A stretch of 64,000 bases of DNA from Iris pallida (GCA_029216955.1 JANAVB010031417.1:20685278-20749277), one strand, 5' to 3'. Numbered from the stretch's first letter, positions 9,214 to 22,525 are shown. The notes: a model not told the origin generated them from the sequence alone. Numbers and translations are program-made.

Positions 9214-10039
9214 TGTAACGCCCAGAACCAGAATACTGGAGAGCGGGGGCATACATAGCCAACTACGCATGTAAAACCCCTATTTTTTAAATTATTTTTT
9301 TATTATTTTATTAGACTTCAAATTTAATTTATAAAATTTATGGTTTTATTAATTATTAAAAATGACCTTAGCCATTTTTGTGTTTGGAGCACAAGGCGAC
9401 CATGAATTTTGGCACGAAAGATGTAGCAGTGTGCTTTGACCAGTATATTAGCCATGTCGTGGGAGGCCTAGCCATAGTTCAGTCCAAACTAGAAAAACCA
9501 GGCCGAGTTGCGAATTAACGCATTTAAAATATTTTATTTAGATATTATTTTATATATTAATTTTTAGATGACTCGATTTGTCCAAACCAGTCCGAACTGG
9601 GCCCAAACCAAATTTAAGCCCATGTAGGCATGGGATGGGACCAAGGTGGCCATGTGAACATATTTTATGTACGTAAAAATAATTTCTAAATTATTTTAGA
9701 ATTTTCATGTACAATTTAAAATCATTTAATTATTTGTGCAATTATTGGTATTTTATTTATTTTAAATAATATTTTACAAAATAGTACATTTTTGGAACCG
9801 GATAAGGGTGTGCGGTATAAGTTCACCCATTGGAAAGATTTTATTAAATTATTATTATTAAAATTTACTTTGCGAAGATTTAATAAACATGATTATTCTA
9901 TAGAGATATTATTATTATTTTTAGTTGATTTATTGTGATTTGAATTTTATATATATGTAGATATGTTAAATATATTAAATAATTGGGTAGATAATATTTA
10001 AATTGTTATTTGGTTTTTTTTAAATAGATTATGGTATAT

Positions 10040-10188
<149 letters not shown>

Positions 10189-11659
10189 CTAAATATATAT
10201 AGATATAGTTAAAAGTTTTGTAAAAAGAAATAAAACAAATTAAACAAACTCATTGCGGTCGGCCCCACCATGTGGGAACCGACCACAAGAGCAAAATATA
10301 ACAGCAGGTGTTAGCTTGTGGCCGCCCACCACAAGCAGCAAGCTTGGCCGACCCCTTTTGTAATCCCCCTTCATATATATGCATGCATATATATATGGCA
10401 AACCCTATTTTCCTCTCATTCTCCTCCTTCCTTCTCTCTCTCCTTCGCTCACCACCAACCCCAACCCAACTCGAGCGCCCCAGGCCCCTCTACGTGAGCG
10501 TCAGCCCCGTTCCGCGAAAGACGACGACACCACGGCAACAACAACAGATTTCCACTTTAAGGTATCCCACTTCCCCGATCGATTTCTCCTTCAATTCTAA
10601 TCCGATTTTTGATCCATAAATTCGTGTAGAAAGCCCACATGACCCTCTATCATCCCCTTCAAATAGATTTATTTATTCTGCAATAAATTTTAGTTTTAAT
10701 TAAATTAAAAATATTGAAAAAATCAGTTTTTATAAACCTTAAAAATCCCGTACGAGGTACGTCCCGACAAACCGGGCGACCCCGTCGCAAACTGAAAGTA
10801 CCTAAAGGTCCGTATCGACTTTGCGAACGTGCGGACTTTGACGGAATTCAAATTGGTTGCGTATGCGCGACGAATTTGACCCGTATCCGTCAAATTTTTC
10901 CGTGTCGAACTTTTCGGAATTTCCCAATTACTTTGTGCACACTCATCAAATCGCGAACTTGCGCCATTGGACTCAAAATATTTTTCTGGTCCTGTGAGCC
11001 AATTTTGGTCCGATTCTGAGACCGTTGATCGGGACGCTATTTTGGCGGGCCCATAATCCTACTCAACGGGCAAATTTGTGCACAGCCCACCGAAATCCAA
11101 AATTAGACATACCGTTGGGTTCGTCTCATCAAAACAAATCCGTAGACATGTAGTTTGACGACTTTAGAGACCGTAGGTTCTGGCACGTATTTTGGTGCAA
11201 AGCGGGTCCAACGACGGACATCGTTTTGACCCAAAATTACGATTTTGCCCCTGTTCCAGAATTTAACTTTCGGACAGGTATTTTCTAGACATATCTTTTA
11301 TTCCAAACTCGTTCGTGATGTTTGTTGCAGCATCCGAACTCATCTGCAGGATTTGGCTTTTCTTGCTTTGTTTATTTGCCGGTTCGAGCTACTGGATTAT
11401 TCTCTTTTGCACATAACCTCAGGCAAGATACCTTGTCATCTTTACTGCTTACATTTAGTTGCATTTTATTTTGTTTATTGTATCTATATTCCTTGTTTAT
11501 TATTTTCTTTTTGCTTATGGACCTAGAGTTAAGAGACTTCCGTCAATATGATGCATGTCATTGACTTTGTCACGATTGTATCACGAGTTATGTGTGAGTT
11601 GTGAGTATCATGTAGTGGTCACTTGCGTGTTGGATGATCACCCGTGCGCATGCGTAGGA

Positions 11660-11700
11660 ATAACTGTCAATAGATGCATGTTAGAAGACTTGACAGTTAT
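11660..11700 (+). other. 41-nt hairpin in LTR J
   Basis: ATAACTGTCAA pairs perfectly with TTGACAGTTAT around a 19-nt loop. Stem length and loop size equal those of the hairpins in E, although the sequence is different. Confidence 0.75.
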
Positions 11701-13039
11701 CTATTATAAACCCGTGTTGTGGTAACGACGCGTGTTGGTGTGTCGTGGTTACGATGCATATATAGTATCATTGGAAGGGAGGGGACAGCTACTAGCGTAG
11801 GGGCTACATTTACTTTTTACACATTTATGGGTGATAGTGACTCGGATGAGCACTACGTGCTGCCCAGCCGATAGTGTCTCGGATGAGCGCTACTTGACGG
11901 CCACTCTTTATTACTTGCTTGCGTGAATCCGTTACAGCCCCTGCGTAGAACGTTGTCCTCAAAGTGCATATCACATAGATGGTTAGGAACCCTGATGTGT
12001 TGTAGTTTATAGTATTTTTTACTTATGCAGTTATAATGGCATGTTCTTCCTGTATCTTGCTACGTCCCTCTGAGGACCTGGTTATCTCTCCAGGTGTGTG
12101 CTTTCATGGTTTACTGCAGGTGTTCTAGCCAAGATTGTGGGTGTCTCCATTTCTTCGAAGATGATCGCTCTTGGTTCGTCTTGATACTTCCATGGATCAT
12201 TTTCTTGTATACTTTATCTCCTTTTGATAGTTGGTAGTGGACTTTGTCTCCGCCCAACGATTGTACCATAAATATTCAAGTTGATTTTATACTATTATTC
12301 TTTTTATTATGGATGAGATTTAGTTGCCTTGGATTACTACATTTGACAGCTTATGTATACATACAAGGTTTGCATATATTGGAGTGTGCTTCGTATATAT
12401 GCAGCTGGCATGATACGTATCTGGTCCCAAGTATTTTGGGACTGGGGCGTTACAACGCATAATGAAACGAAATCCATCTCACTATACGGTCATGGCTGTC
12501 TAGATATATGAGGGTTTAACTACAAGCCAACAGTCTCCTATGGTCATGAACAAGCCCAGTATCTCAATCTCAAGCAAGCAATAATAGTTACAAGATGTCA
12601 GAGCACCAAATATATAATAGCAAGGCGTCCCATACATTACATATTGGATGATCATGAAGCTAGTCGTACAAAATGTCAAGACTAGCAAGAGTTCGGTCAT
12701 ACATGATCAACCCTAGGATTTGTCAATCATGTTACAGCCCGTAGGCAGACAGTAAATAAGGTGCAATACGAGCTAACACGTGCTCGCCGGCTAAACGTCT
12801 CAAAAGAATAATTTTTACAATAAAGTGGGAGGACAAAAGAAACCCACTCGTTGCCAGGGTTACGCCTGGTGGTCACCATCTGGCTGGAAGGTAGGTAGAA
12901 CCTCTGGAGCTGCTCCGATATCTGGCCACACAAAACCAGCTGGGTCAGACCCCAGAAAGAGCAAGTGCCACAAAGGAGACTTCACTTAGGAACTAAAACC
13001 AGCATATCACAATAGAGTATTAAAGATAAATAATAAATA

Positions 13040-13760
13040 AAGAACTGATAATAATAGAGATAACCACAGTAAACTGAGTACGAAGAAACCATTCAAGTAG
13101 CCAGGTCACAACCCTTAAACCAAACAAGGACCGGGGTTGTAACCCTTCACCTGAATAGAAACCCGTCTCAAATACTATTGGTAAGTAAAACATGATTAGT
13201 CTTGGCATAGGGTAAAAATAAGACAATAAACGAAGAGAGGATAAGGAACTGCTCCGGAAGCTAGATTACAACTCTTAAACCAAACAAGGACCGGAGTTGT
13301 AACCCTTCGCCTGAACAGAACCTTGCCCCTGATCTTTATTTGTTAAGGCAATCATAGGTAACCATGTCATGTCATATTCTTGTAAAACAGGATGAGCATG
13401 ACACGGGATATAAATAGGACAACAACGAGGAGAAGACATAGAACTGCTCCGGGAGCCAGGTTACAACCCTTAAACCAAACAAGGACCGGGGTTGTAACCC
13501 TTCGCCTGAACAGAACTGGTCCCTGATCATTATTGTCAAGATAAGCATAAATAGTCATGGTATTAAGGTAAGGTAAAACATGACGAACGTGGCATGGGGT
13601 TACGATAAGACAATAAACGAAAAGAGGACGCAGAACTGCTCCGGGAGCCAGGTTACAACTCTTAAACCAAACAAGGACCGGAGTTGTAACCCTTCACCTG
13701 AACAGAACTGGTCTCTGATCATTATTGTTAAGGCAAGCATAAATAATCCCGTCATGTAAC
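13040..13760 (-). repeat. Fourfold tandem repeat with a hairpin in each unit (LTR E)
   Basis: There are four units of about 160-195 bp. Each has a hairpin (13104-13144, 13264-13304, 13459-13499, 13651-13691) with loop TTAAACCAAACAAGGACCG on the plus strand, followed by CCTTC(G/A)CCTGAA-AGAA. Stem arms are ACAACCC/GGGTTGT in units 1 and 3 and ACAACTC/GAGTTGT in units 2 and 4, a compensatory change. F has one unit (19795-19835). Confidence 0.85.
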
Positions 13761-14418
13761 AATCTTGCACAGGATCAGGGCAAGACTAAGCTGGGCTAAA
13801 TTCTATCCAATCAATCACGGCCAAGCAATGAGTACGGCTTGATACTTTTAACTAACTAGGGTTATCACAAGCCTAGTTACTAGAAAGATTGTAATGAGAT
13901 TATCCCAACAGCCACAAGCCCTGCAGACCATCCGGTTATCCAGGTCGAATGTCCATTTATGAAGAATGCAACACGTGACTGTGTGCTGGAAATGTGCCCT
14001 ACTCGTCGGTAGGCTACAAGTCCACTGAATGCGCCCAGATAACGGGATTGTTTATAGCTGGAAAATCTCTTCATGTGTACTGAATTATTCTAATTAATTA
14101 GCCTTAGTCAATTTCAGTAGGTGCCTCTGACCGTGGTATTCAGGGGTCCCCGTCCTAGACATGATGCAAGACAGTAATTGTTTATTTGTACAAACACAAT
14201 CGTCCACGGTGTCCAGGTCAATCATTCTTGTCTGGTCATGTCATGTCATGTTAGCCGTCGCAACAGCAATTCGAGATAATCATGTCAGGTATACTTGTCA
14301 TACTATACCAGGTTCAATTATCATTTCCAACATATTAAATAAATTCGTGATTATCAAGTTCATGGGCGTAAAAAAATATAAAAAAGGTAAAGGTGTACGT
14401 CATAGGAACTCAAGTTTC

Positions 14419-14884
14419 TACGCACGTACTACTACGCTAGACCAAGGGGCCTTCAAGCGTAAAGTGGCTTACACTAGCAAGAGAAAGGTAAGATAGCTCC
14501 ACGCGAGCAAGGGTACATGTGGGTGGGGTTTTACGCTAGCCGGACTTTACGCTCGTAAGATTACGCACGCCAACTCTCGATCAAAGCTTTACGCGAGGGA
14601 AACTTTACGCGAGAAACACTCGGCAAACTTTACGCTCGTGAGAGCCGGCTCGAGCTAGGGATTTTACGCTAGCTCAATTTTACGCGAACGGGAGAGTCCC
14701 AAGCGTAAAATCGGTTAGCTCAGCATAAAACGAGTACGCTTGGCACGCGATGCGTGAGCGTAAAGGGGCACTACACGAACACGTTAAGACGTGAGCGTAA
14801 AAGGCTGAACAATACGCTGGCACGTAAAACGTGTGCGTAAAACTATGTCTTCTCCATATGGCCAAATTCAAACAGGCGTAAAAG
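14419..14884 (-). repeat. TTTACGC word array in LTR E
   Basis: There are many irregularly spaced copies of TTACGC, ACGCTAGC and TTACGCGAG on the plus strand, shifting to the complement AGCGTAAA in the right half. The region is CpG-rich compared with its AT-rich surroundings. It lies about 370 bp downstream of the presumed promoter of this minus-strand LTR. Confidence 0.75.
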
Positions 14885-15449
14885 CTCAGAAACTCCATCT
14901 CGGCCAGGACTTGGTGAAATCCGGCCATCCCAAAACCAAATTTGTATAAAATCAGAACGCCTACTACAAGGAACTCTTAGTTTTTGAAAACAAACCATTT
15001 TAGTAGATCAAAACCAAGAGGATCAAAGAATACTAAAAACTCAGATCTACAAGGGAGGAGCCATGAAACTCGAAAATGCTAAGTATTAAAGTATGTTGAA
15101 TTCTTATGGAGAAGAAAATAGAACAATAAAACTTAGGTTCCTCCATGAAGCAAGTTGTACTTGCCTACGGTGGGGTTTCGGTGAGGAAGAAGAAGAGGAA
15201 GAACAGTAATGAGAAATTGAATGAAGAGAGAGAAAGGTAGTTGGGGTTAATAAATGGAAATGGTGGTAGGTAGGGGTTCTCCACTCGGTTCATGATGAAC
15301 CAAATAAGCAAACCCAAGCCTAGCCGAACCAATCCCAAGGTGAACCAAGCAAATGAAAATACCAAATAAACCAAGCAGGGAGACATGCAATACGAGTCAA
15401 AATACGTACATGTATACCAAGATACGTAATACGAACCACAGGCATTACA

Positions 15450-17628
15450 CATCCGACTGCAAACAGCAAGTCTGTGAGCAATAGTTCGGATCATCCGACG
15501 GATATCCGCGAAAATCCGACGAATAATTCGATCAATTCCAGCAGCTTTGTGAGCACTAAGTTCGGATAATTCGCCGAACTTCTGCTGAAATCCGACGGAT
15601 AATCCGATCAGCTTTCTTATTTTTAATGTGCTTTCCTTGCTCATTCCTTGGGTTTATGCTTCTTTGGAATTATTGTTTTCCAGTGATGTTGTTGTAGCAT
15701 ATGAGAATCCATGTAATTGATACATCATATGTCTTATGTCCTTAGCTACTATGGTTTGAGCTTTTGGTTAGAGATCTCCCATTTTTAGAGAATACTCTTA
15801 TTTCATAATGGCTATAATATTTTGCATTCTCTAGATCGATCCATTATTTTATTATCTTGGGTTAATATCTATACTTGGCAAAGAGATTTATTTTATTTGT
15901 GTTTACATGAATATCTCTTTTGGCCTATACTTGATAAGAGTCTAATTCTTTTTATTTTGTTATCTTATACTCTTATCCTTGCTTAATAAAGAGTCTACAA
16001 ATTATTTTGATCATTCAAAATGTATTATACTTATTGAGAACTCTTTGCTTAAGCAAAATATTTTTAGTGTTAGTGACTTAAGATTTAATGAGCACATTTA
16101 TCTTGTTAATGGCTTCCCTCATTAATCTTATTTGGATTATATAGTTTGCTTATTTGTGATATATTATTAAGCTATATAATTTTGGCTCACTTTTACACAT
16201 CTAACTATATTCCTATACTTCAATCTATATATGATATGCTAGTTTACAAAAACAAGATTTGTGATATGTTTGATCTCTAAAACTAGTTTTACAAATTCTT
16301 TATTAGATCTTGTTTTCTCTTAGAGGTTTGTGATTCCTTGTTTTAACTTTCTTCTATACTAGTCATTAGCAAGTCTCTCTTAAATTTCTCTCACTTTTTG
16401 AGTCATGATTTTATCGTATTATCATTACATCTCTTTAGATTGAATGTGTGATCATTTTAAGATTGACTCTTTTCCATATTTTTTTTGATCTGTAAGATTC
16501 TTTATAAATATGGATTTTGAATTTTCTCTTGATGAGATTTATCATTTGATCATGTTTATTCATTTATTTTCTTTATGAATGATCCTAATGATTAAGTAGT
16601 CTTAAATTATCTAGTTATGAGATTATCAAGTTAATTTATTACTCTACTTTGACTACTCATGGTTTATCACATATGACCTTTGCTATTTGAACTTTATGGG
16701 TTATTAATTTACCATTAGCAAGGTTTGAATTTATCCGTTGTTGGATAAATATGTGGTACAACATACCTAGTCCATGCAAAGTAATAAATTGGTTGATTCT
16801 TTCTTGATTAGATTATCATGGACATGATATTTGAGGTTTATTTTTATTTTATTTTTGAGCGATATTTTGACTCTCATCATGATTGATTTAACTGTCCTTA
16901 TTCTTTTTCATGATGACATCTTTCTCAAAAGGTAACATACATTAATATATCATATTTAAATATGAGTTACTTCTACATAGGTTAGTGTATGTCATCTTTT
17001 GATTACATGTGCTAAATTGGAATATTCTTTTGATTTCTCATCTTTAGTAAGTATTAATTGGATATCTCTTCTTGACTAAAGATGACATTATTCATTTTAT
17101 GACGATTTTATAGACTTATATACATTGAGCAAGGAAGAAAAATCTATAGTTGATTTATCCCTATATTTTGATGCTATAAGTGCTTTGAAACTAGTTACGC
17201 ATATTTTGAGGGGGAGCAAATAAATTGTTTTAATTTATCTATACCCTCTAATATGTCGTATACATAGTTTATCATGGACCCATATTTTTTTATTTTCATA
17301 TCTTATTGATTGAGGTCGTGATATTTTTATTTTGAAGGGTTTATGAGAGTGTATGTGATTGTCCTTATTATCTTATCTCTCTCTTTCATATGGGTTAAAT
17401 ATGTCATCTTGCTAATATTAACTTTCAGATCTTATCTTGATGAATATTATTCTTTCGTTGATTTGGCTTTTCTTTCATGCTTAATTGATTTGGCTTTCCT
17501 TGTTGAGGACTTATCCAAAATTCATGATTTTTATCAACTTTGGTAGTACTTTGAGGGGGAGCATTCAAGTCGACTGAATTTCTCTTTATCAAGTATTTTT
17601 CTCCTTTACCTTCATGTTTATCTAAAGG
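15450..17628 (+). mobile_element. Element H: Sirevirus-like Ty1/copia, internal 3' region, left segment
   Basis: AT-rich, non-coding sequence with no protein I recognise. Polypurine-like GAGGGGGAGCA motifs at about 17208-17218 and 17551-17562 continue as similar tracts after the F insertion (26128, 26158, 26294). Repeated PPT-like tracts upstream of the 3' LTR are a known Sirevirus trait. Near its left end (15487-15612) are two copies of a block beginning TGTGAGCA-TA-GTTCGGAT with TCCGACGGAT palindromic words. Orientation comes from the PPTs and the 3' LTR at 26308. Element E probably inserted into H at 15449/15450. Confidence 0.6.
15487..15612. repeat. TCCG-N-CGGA palindromic word cluster
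   Basis: TCCGACGGATATCCGCG, AATCCGACGAA and ATCCGACGGATAATCCG occur in two subrepeats about 70 bp apart. The same words occur in the H LTR and in solo LTR I. Confidence 0.7.
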
Positions 17629-18373
17629 GTATTTGTAATATCCCAAATTTGTGATACGTATTTAGTGTACGTATACGTGTTTTGGACCCATATTTTATTT
17701 AATTATGATTAATTATCTTGGTTTATTTTGCATTGGCTTGATTTTATTGGCATTGATAGTTCAATTGGTTTTAATGGTTCATCGATTTATTCTTGGATTA
17801 GTGAGGCTTGGTTTATTTCATGATTCATTTGGTTTAAATTGCTAGAGAGAGTCTATTGGCCTTGACTTGGTTCACCATAGTTTATCTTGGCTTGGTTTAT
17901 TTTGGGTTTGACATGGAGAACCACCACCACCCTACCATAAATATCAATTCCCTCTCTCTCTTTCTCCTTATTTATTTTCTTCATCTTCTTCCTCACTACT
18001 CTTTCCTCTCCACCATTAACACACCACCAACCTAGGCAAGTTGCATCTTGCTATCACTTGAGGGCTACATTTTATTTGTCTAATAGCTTTATTAGCTCAT
18101 TTTAAGCAACATTAGAACTTGGGTTTTCACCATTTGGAGCTTAGAATTTTGTAGATCTAGGATTGAAGTATTTTCGAATTTTGGGGGTTTTGATCTATGA
18201 AACTTGTTTATTTTTATGTTTTGATTGTTCCATGTGGTAGAGAATTTAATTTTACACAACTTAGACCTTTGTAAAGTGGATTTTCATTGAGATTTGACCT
18301 GGTTATGGTCTTTTGAAGTTTCGAATTCCATGGCTATTTGCTCTCAGCTTTGGGGAAGAAGATCCCCTGTCCC

Positions 18374-18795
18374 GAGCGCAATCCAGCTAGCCCAGCGCTC
18401 TTTAGCGCTGGCACCACTCACCCAGTCTAGTCCAGCGCTCTTTAGCGCTGGCGCTGCCTAGCCCAGCGCCTCTTGGTGCTGGCGCAGTTCGCCCTAGCGC
18501 AACCCAGTTTGGCGCAGTTCGCCCTAGCGCAGTTCGTCCTAGCGCAATCCGCCCTGGCGCAACCCAGCCTAGCACGGTCCAGCTTGCCCCCTTCCAGCGC
18601 AGTTCGCCCTGGCACAATCCAGCCTGGCGCAGTCTGACTGATGTGCAGTCTGACCCATGCTCAGTCTGACTCAGGCGCAACCTGAGGCATGCGCAACCTA
18701 GCCTTGCGCAGTCTAGAGCCTAGCGCAACATGACTTGACCTGACTCTTCCTGGCACAACCTGACCTTGGCTGTCCAGCACAGTCTAGTCTTGGCA
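18374..18795 (+). repeat. CAGCGC / GCGCAGTTCGCCCTA word array, LTR F left
   Basis: There are dozens of GCGC-centred words, first CCCAGCGCTCTTTAGCGCTGG, then GGCGCAGTTCGCCCTAGCG, then GCGCAGTCTGAC. The copy in the right LTR is at 23266-23690. Long minus-strand ORFs here (for example 18402-18680) are by-products of the repeat. Confidence 0.85.
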
Positions 18796-19794
18796 CCTAT
18801 TTATATTATGTTTTATTTCATCTTCTTTTAGTGCATGGTATTTCCTGTTTATATCCTTACGCCTTTTTGACACGTCTTTGATATGAGCACAATATGAGTA
18901 TAGCATGTTGACGTATTGAATTCTGTGAGTAACTTGATAATGACCCGTGGTGGTGCACTCCAGATAAGTGAATGGCATAGTTTATTGAGCGCCGTTGCGA
19001 CGGCTCTATTGACATGATAATATAATATTGACCTGGACACCGTGGGTGACTTGTGAATGTATTGATAAATGAACCAGTGTGACTTGCATCATGTCTAGGG
19101 CATGGATCCCTGAGTACCACGGTCAGGGGTACATATTGAAATAAACTAAGGTTAATAACTAGAATAATTCACTAGTCATGAAGAGATATTCCCCAGTTAC
19201 AGGCGATTCCGTTATCCCGGCAGCAAATGTTTGGACTTGTAGCCTGCCGACTAGTAGGGCACATTTCCAACCCACTGTTATGTGGGGCACTCTCCATTGT
19301 CACTTTAAATGATTGAACTATATTGTCACCCTAGTGTATTGTTCTCTCTCTGATTGTCACTTTAATGATCGAACACTCTGAATGATTGTCACTATAACGT
19401 TCGCCTGGATAACCTGGATAGCTGCAGGGCCTGTGACTACTTGGAGCATCTCATTACATCTTGTTAGTAACTAGGATTGTGATAACCCTAGTTAGTTAAT
19501 GTAGAAAGCCGCAGGCAATGATTGGCCGTGATTGATTGGATGGAGTCTAGTCCAGTATAGTATTGTCTAGAAGTGATTGATTGAGAGATTATACCAGAAT
19601 GATTGAATGATTGTCACTCCATTGTTACTATAATAATTGTACTCTATTGTCACTCTAGCATATTGTACTCTATTGTCACTCTAGCGTATTGTACACTTCA
19701 TTATCACTTTTATCATTGTACTCTCTCATTTTCACCTTAATGATTGTCACCTTTAGCAATAAATGATCAGAGACTAAGCTCTGTTCAGGCGAAG

Positions 19795-19835
19795 GGTTAC
19801 AATCTCGGTCCTTATTTGGTTTAAGGATTGTAACC
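19795..19835 (+). other. 41-nt hairpin, LTR F left
   Basis: GGTTACAATC pairs with GATTGTAACC around a loop containing GGTCCTTATTTGGTTT. It is the single-copy counterpart of the four units in E. The second LTR has it at 24686-24726. Confidence 0.8.
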
Positions 19836-20636
19836 TGGCTTCCGGAATAGTACCTTCGTCTTCTCTTCATATACTGCCCTGCTATATTTTATTTAGCATG
19901 ATTCTCCAGTTGTCTTATGTCAATGATGCTTCACTTAGTTATTTTCTCCGATTGGGATAAGTACATTGGTAGTGCACAAACCCCAATCTGTGTTACTTAT
20001 TGTTTTCTTACATGTTGAATGCTAATAATTTGTTGGTTTTAGTCCTAAGTGAAGCTTCCTTTGTGGTACTTGCTCTTTCTTGGGTCTGACCCAGCTGGTT
20101 TTGTATGGCCAGATATCGGAGCAGCACCAAAGGATCTCCCTGCTTTCCAGCCCGATGGTGACCACCAGGCGTAACCAGGGCATCGAGTGGGTTCTTTTTG
20201 TTCTTCCACTGTAATATTGTAAATTATTCTTTTAAGACGTTTAGCCGACGAACAAGTGTTAGCTTGATTGTAGCTTTACTTATTGTCTGCCTATGGGCTG
20301 TAACATGATTGACAAGCCCCGGGGGTTGATCATGTATGACTGAACTCTTGCTAGTCCTCACATTTTGTAACGACTAGCTTCATGATCATTTCGAATATGC
20401 AATGTATGGGACGTCTTACTATTGTGTATTTGGTGGTCTGACATCTTGTAACTATTATTAGTTGGTTGAGATTGAGATAATAGGCTATTTTATGACCTTA
20501 AGAGACTGATGGATTGTAGTGAAACCCTCACATATCTAGACAGCCGTGACCGTATGGTGAGATGAATTCCATTTCATTATACGTAGCTGGCTATGTCTGC
20601 CCCCGCTCTCCAGTATTCTGGTTCTGGGGCGTGACA

Positions 20637-20663
20637 TGGTTTAAGTGGTGGCCCATGCAGGTC
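20637..20663 (+). promoter_or_regulatory. Candidate primer-binding region of F
   Basis: TGGTTTAAGTGGTGGCCCAT continues GCAGGTC immediately after the LTR. It is the same as E (9213-9187, one base different) and similar to G (33064). Confidence 0.5.
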
Positions 20664-20891
20664 TTGTCAATCAAGAAATGTAAGGGTTTACCGGATAGAT
20701 GTCTCAATCTGTACTCGCCTTTGATCTTCACTCGTATCTTCATATCTCCTTGAATTCCTGACTTGATAACATACTTGCATCATTGTTCTATCCTGGTCCT
20801 TCCTTAATATCCCTGATGTCATTGCTTCAGTGACATCGTTCCTGTTGATCAGCCAGAAGGAGCTCAGTCCTCAGCAGCAGCCTCCCGAGCC

Positions 20892-22106
20892 GTGCCTTCT
20901 GGAGAACCAGTACCACCAGTTCAGCCCGTCCAGCCAGCAGGGTCAGAGGATGGAGGCTTGGTAGGACTCATCCGTGAGTTGCTTGTGTCTCAAGATCGTC
21001 AGGGAGATGCCCTGTACCAAGTAGTACAAGATGCTCTGAATAGAAGTGGTCCTCGAGGGAACAGTGCGGTCAACAGTTTCAAGCGCCTGAACCCTCTATT
21101 CTACGATGACATCGAGGATGCCATTGCTGTCGATGCTTGGCTACAGGATACAGAGGTGATTCTCGAAGCCGCAAAGATTCCAGAAGATGAGAAGGTGGCT
21201 GTGGTGCGTCTACAGTTATTGGATCTAGCCCGCAGTTGGTGGGCCGCACAAGCAGTGGGATTGGCAACACCTGTCTCCTGGGCAGTGTTCAGCGAGAAGT
21301 TCCAGACCAAGTATTATGATACAGTGGCTCGATATGACTTGCAGACCAGGTTCAGTAATCTTAAGCAGATGGGGAGGACGGTCGACGGTTATGCGATCGA
21401 GTTTTCCAGACTCAGTCGGTTTGCTCCCACCTTGGTGGCAACCGAGTTTGACAGAGCGCAGAGGTTCCAGCAGGGACTTCACCTGGAGATTATATTGGCA
21501 GTAGAACAGTTCGAGCATCAGACCTATGATGCGGTGTTACGAGCAGCGAGGAGGCACGAGTATACCTTCCAGAGAATAGTAGACAGGACCGGAGGTCGGA
21601 AGCGGTCCCATAGTCAAATGAACCAGTCATCGGCACCACCCCCAGCAGCTAGGACTTTAACTATTGAAGCTCCGAGGCAAGCAGCTTCAGTTACGTCGGA
21701 CCAGTACTCAACCCTGACGTACTCTCAGCAGAAACAGAAGCAAGCGCAGTCTTCCACCGTGGGCTGTTCTTATTGTGGGAAGCCTGGACACGTGGTAGCA
21801 GAGTATCGTAAGGCGTTGGAATTGTGTTTATTGTGTGGAGCACCGGACCATAGGATGGGGTCCTGCCCATTCAGAGTTGATTCAGCATCGATAGTAACTA
21901 GTCCTTCGGTTATGGGACCAGCACCAGCTCCAGTTCACCAGCAACAGCAGTTCCCGTTCCCGAGGCCCTTGCCGACTCAGGCCCAGACTTTCCAGCAACA
22001 GAACCCGCGGCAGTTTTTCCTAGCCCAGGCTCAGGTTCAGAATTGGCCGAGAGGTATATGTGTCCTCTCATCTTGCTTTTCTACCGTCATTATGCGGGGT
22101 GCATGA
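20892..22106 (+). CDS. Gag of element F
   Basis: About 404 codons are open from a GTG at 20892; homologous sequence continues upstream to about 20850, so the true start is uncertain. Capsid motifs: NSFKRLNPLFYDD, AWLQDTEVILEAA, LLDLARSWWAAQ, FQTKYYDTVARYDLQTRFSNLKQMG. Two zinc-knuckle positions follow: CSYCGKPGHVVAEY, whose last Cys is Tyr, and an intact CLLCGAPDHRMGSC. Gln/Pro-rich sequence follows. The last 20 residues run into the deletion junction (about 22060-22106). Gag alone could in principle still form particles. Its relative is the truncated E gag (8382-9093). Confidence 0.85.
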   Translation: MPSGEPVPPVQPVQPAGSEDGGLVGLIRELLVSQDRQGDALYQVVQDALNRSGPRGNSAVNSFKRLNPLFYDDIEDAIAVDAWLQDTEVILEAAKIPEDEKVAVVRLQLLDLARSWWAAQAVGLATPVSWAVFSEKFQTKYYDTVARYDLQTRFSNLKQMGRTVDGYAIEFSRLSRFAPTLVATEFDRAQRFQQGLHLEIILAVEQFEHQTYDAVLRAARRHEYTFQRIVDRTGGRKRSHSQMNQSSAPPPAARTLTIEAPRQAASVTSDQYSTLTYSQQKQKQAQSSTVGCSYCGKPGHVVAEYRKALELCLLCGAPDHRMGSCPFRVDSASIVTSPSVMGPAPAPVHQQQQFPFPRPLPTQAQTFQQQNPRQFFLAQAQVQNWPRGICVLSSCFSTVIMRGA

Positions 22107-22373
22107 CGTATTTCACGTATCCTAATTACGATGGAACATTCCGGACCCGAGCCATATCCTAGGTCATTCGAAACTGGTTATTGGTACCAACCTTTTCGTA
22201 TGATGAGAGGCCCGTGTCCATGTTTGACCAAAGAGAGAGACCTCAAGCGCAAGACTATCGGTTCAGTCTGTGTTACTTAGAGTCATCCCTCTTTAGGAGA
22301 GTCAAACTTGGGAGCATGAGGATGATATCTGATCAGGTCATCCCGGCTGGTTTGACTCGTAAGGTGTAATATC
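22077..22373 (+). pseudogene. Residual integrase C-terminus and chromodomain tail of F
   Basis: Just after the Gag frame, a GTGCATGACGTATTTCACGT stretch encodes VHDVFHVS, the segment near the end of Tekay integrase (compare K). Then come remnants of PDPSHILGHSKLVIGTN and, frameshifted, the chromodomain region around RPVSMFDQRE. Several frameshifts and stops are present. The join shows an internal deletion from gag to the 3' end of pol. Confidence 0.7.
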
Positions 22374-22512
22374 TTCCTTATGCCTTGCGCTTCGAATCCT
22401 TTCTTGCATGAATGATTGTATGATTGATTGGTAGTGGTAGATTGCCTATGATAGAATAGCTTTCCCTTACATCTCTAGCCTCTTGATTAAATTCCGAGGA
22501 CGGAATTCTTTT

Positions 22513-22525
22513 AAGGTGGGTAGGA
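22513..22525 (+). promoter_or_regulatory. Polypurine tract of F
   Basis: AAGGTGGGTAGGA directly precedes the 3' LTR, after CCGAGGACGGAATTC, the usual chromovirus context. Confidence 0.8.

Larger units (their letters stand above)
17634..20636 (+). repeat. 5' LTR of F (3003 bp)
   Basis: TGTAATATCCC...GGGGCGTGACA. Order inside: a TATA-like CCATAAATA (about 17935), a CT-rich leader, a block with GGTTTTGATCTATGAAAC (about 18188), an AGCGCA word array (18374-18795), an ATTGTCACTCTAGCGTA minisatellite (about 19600-19700) and the 41-nt hairpin (19795-19835). Confidence 0.92.
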
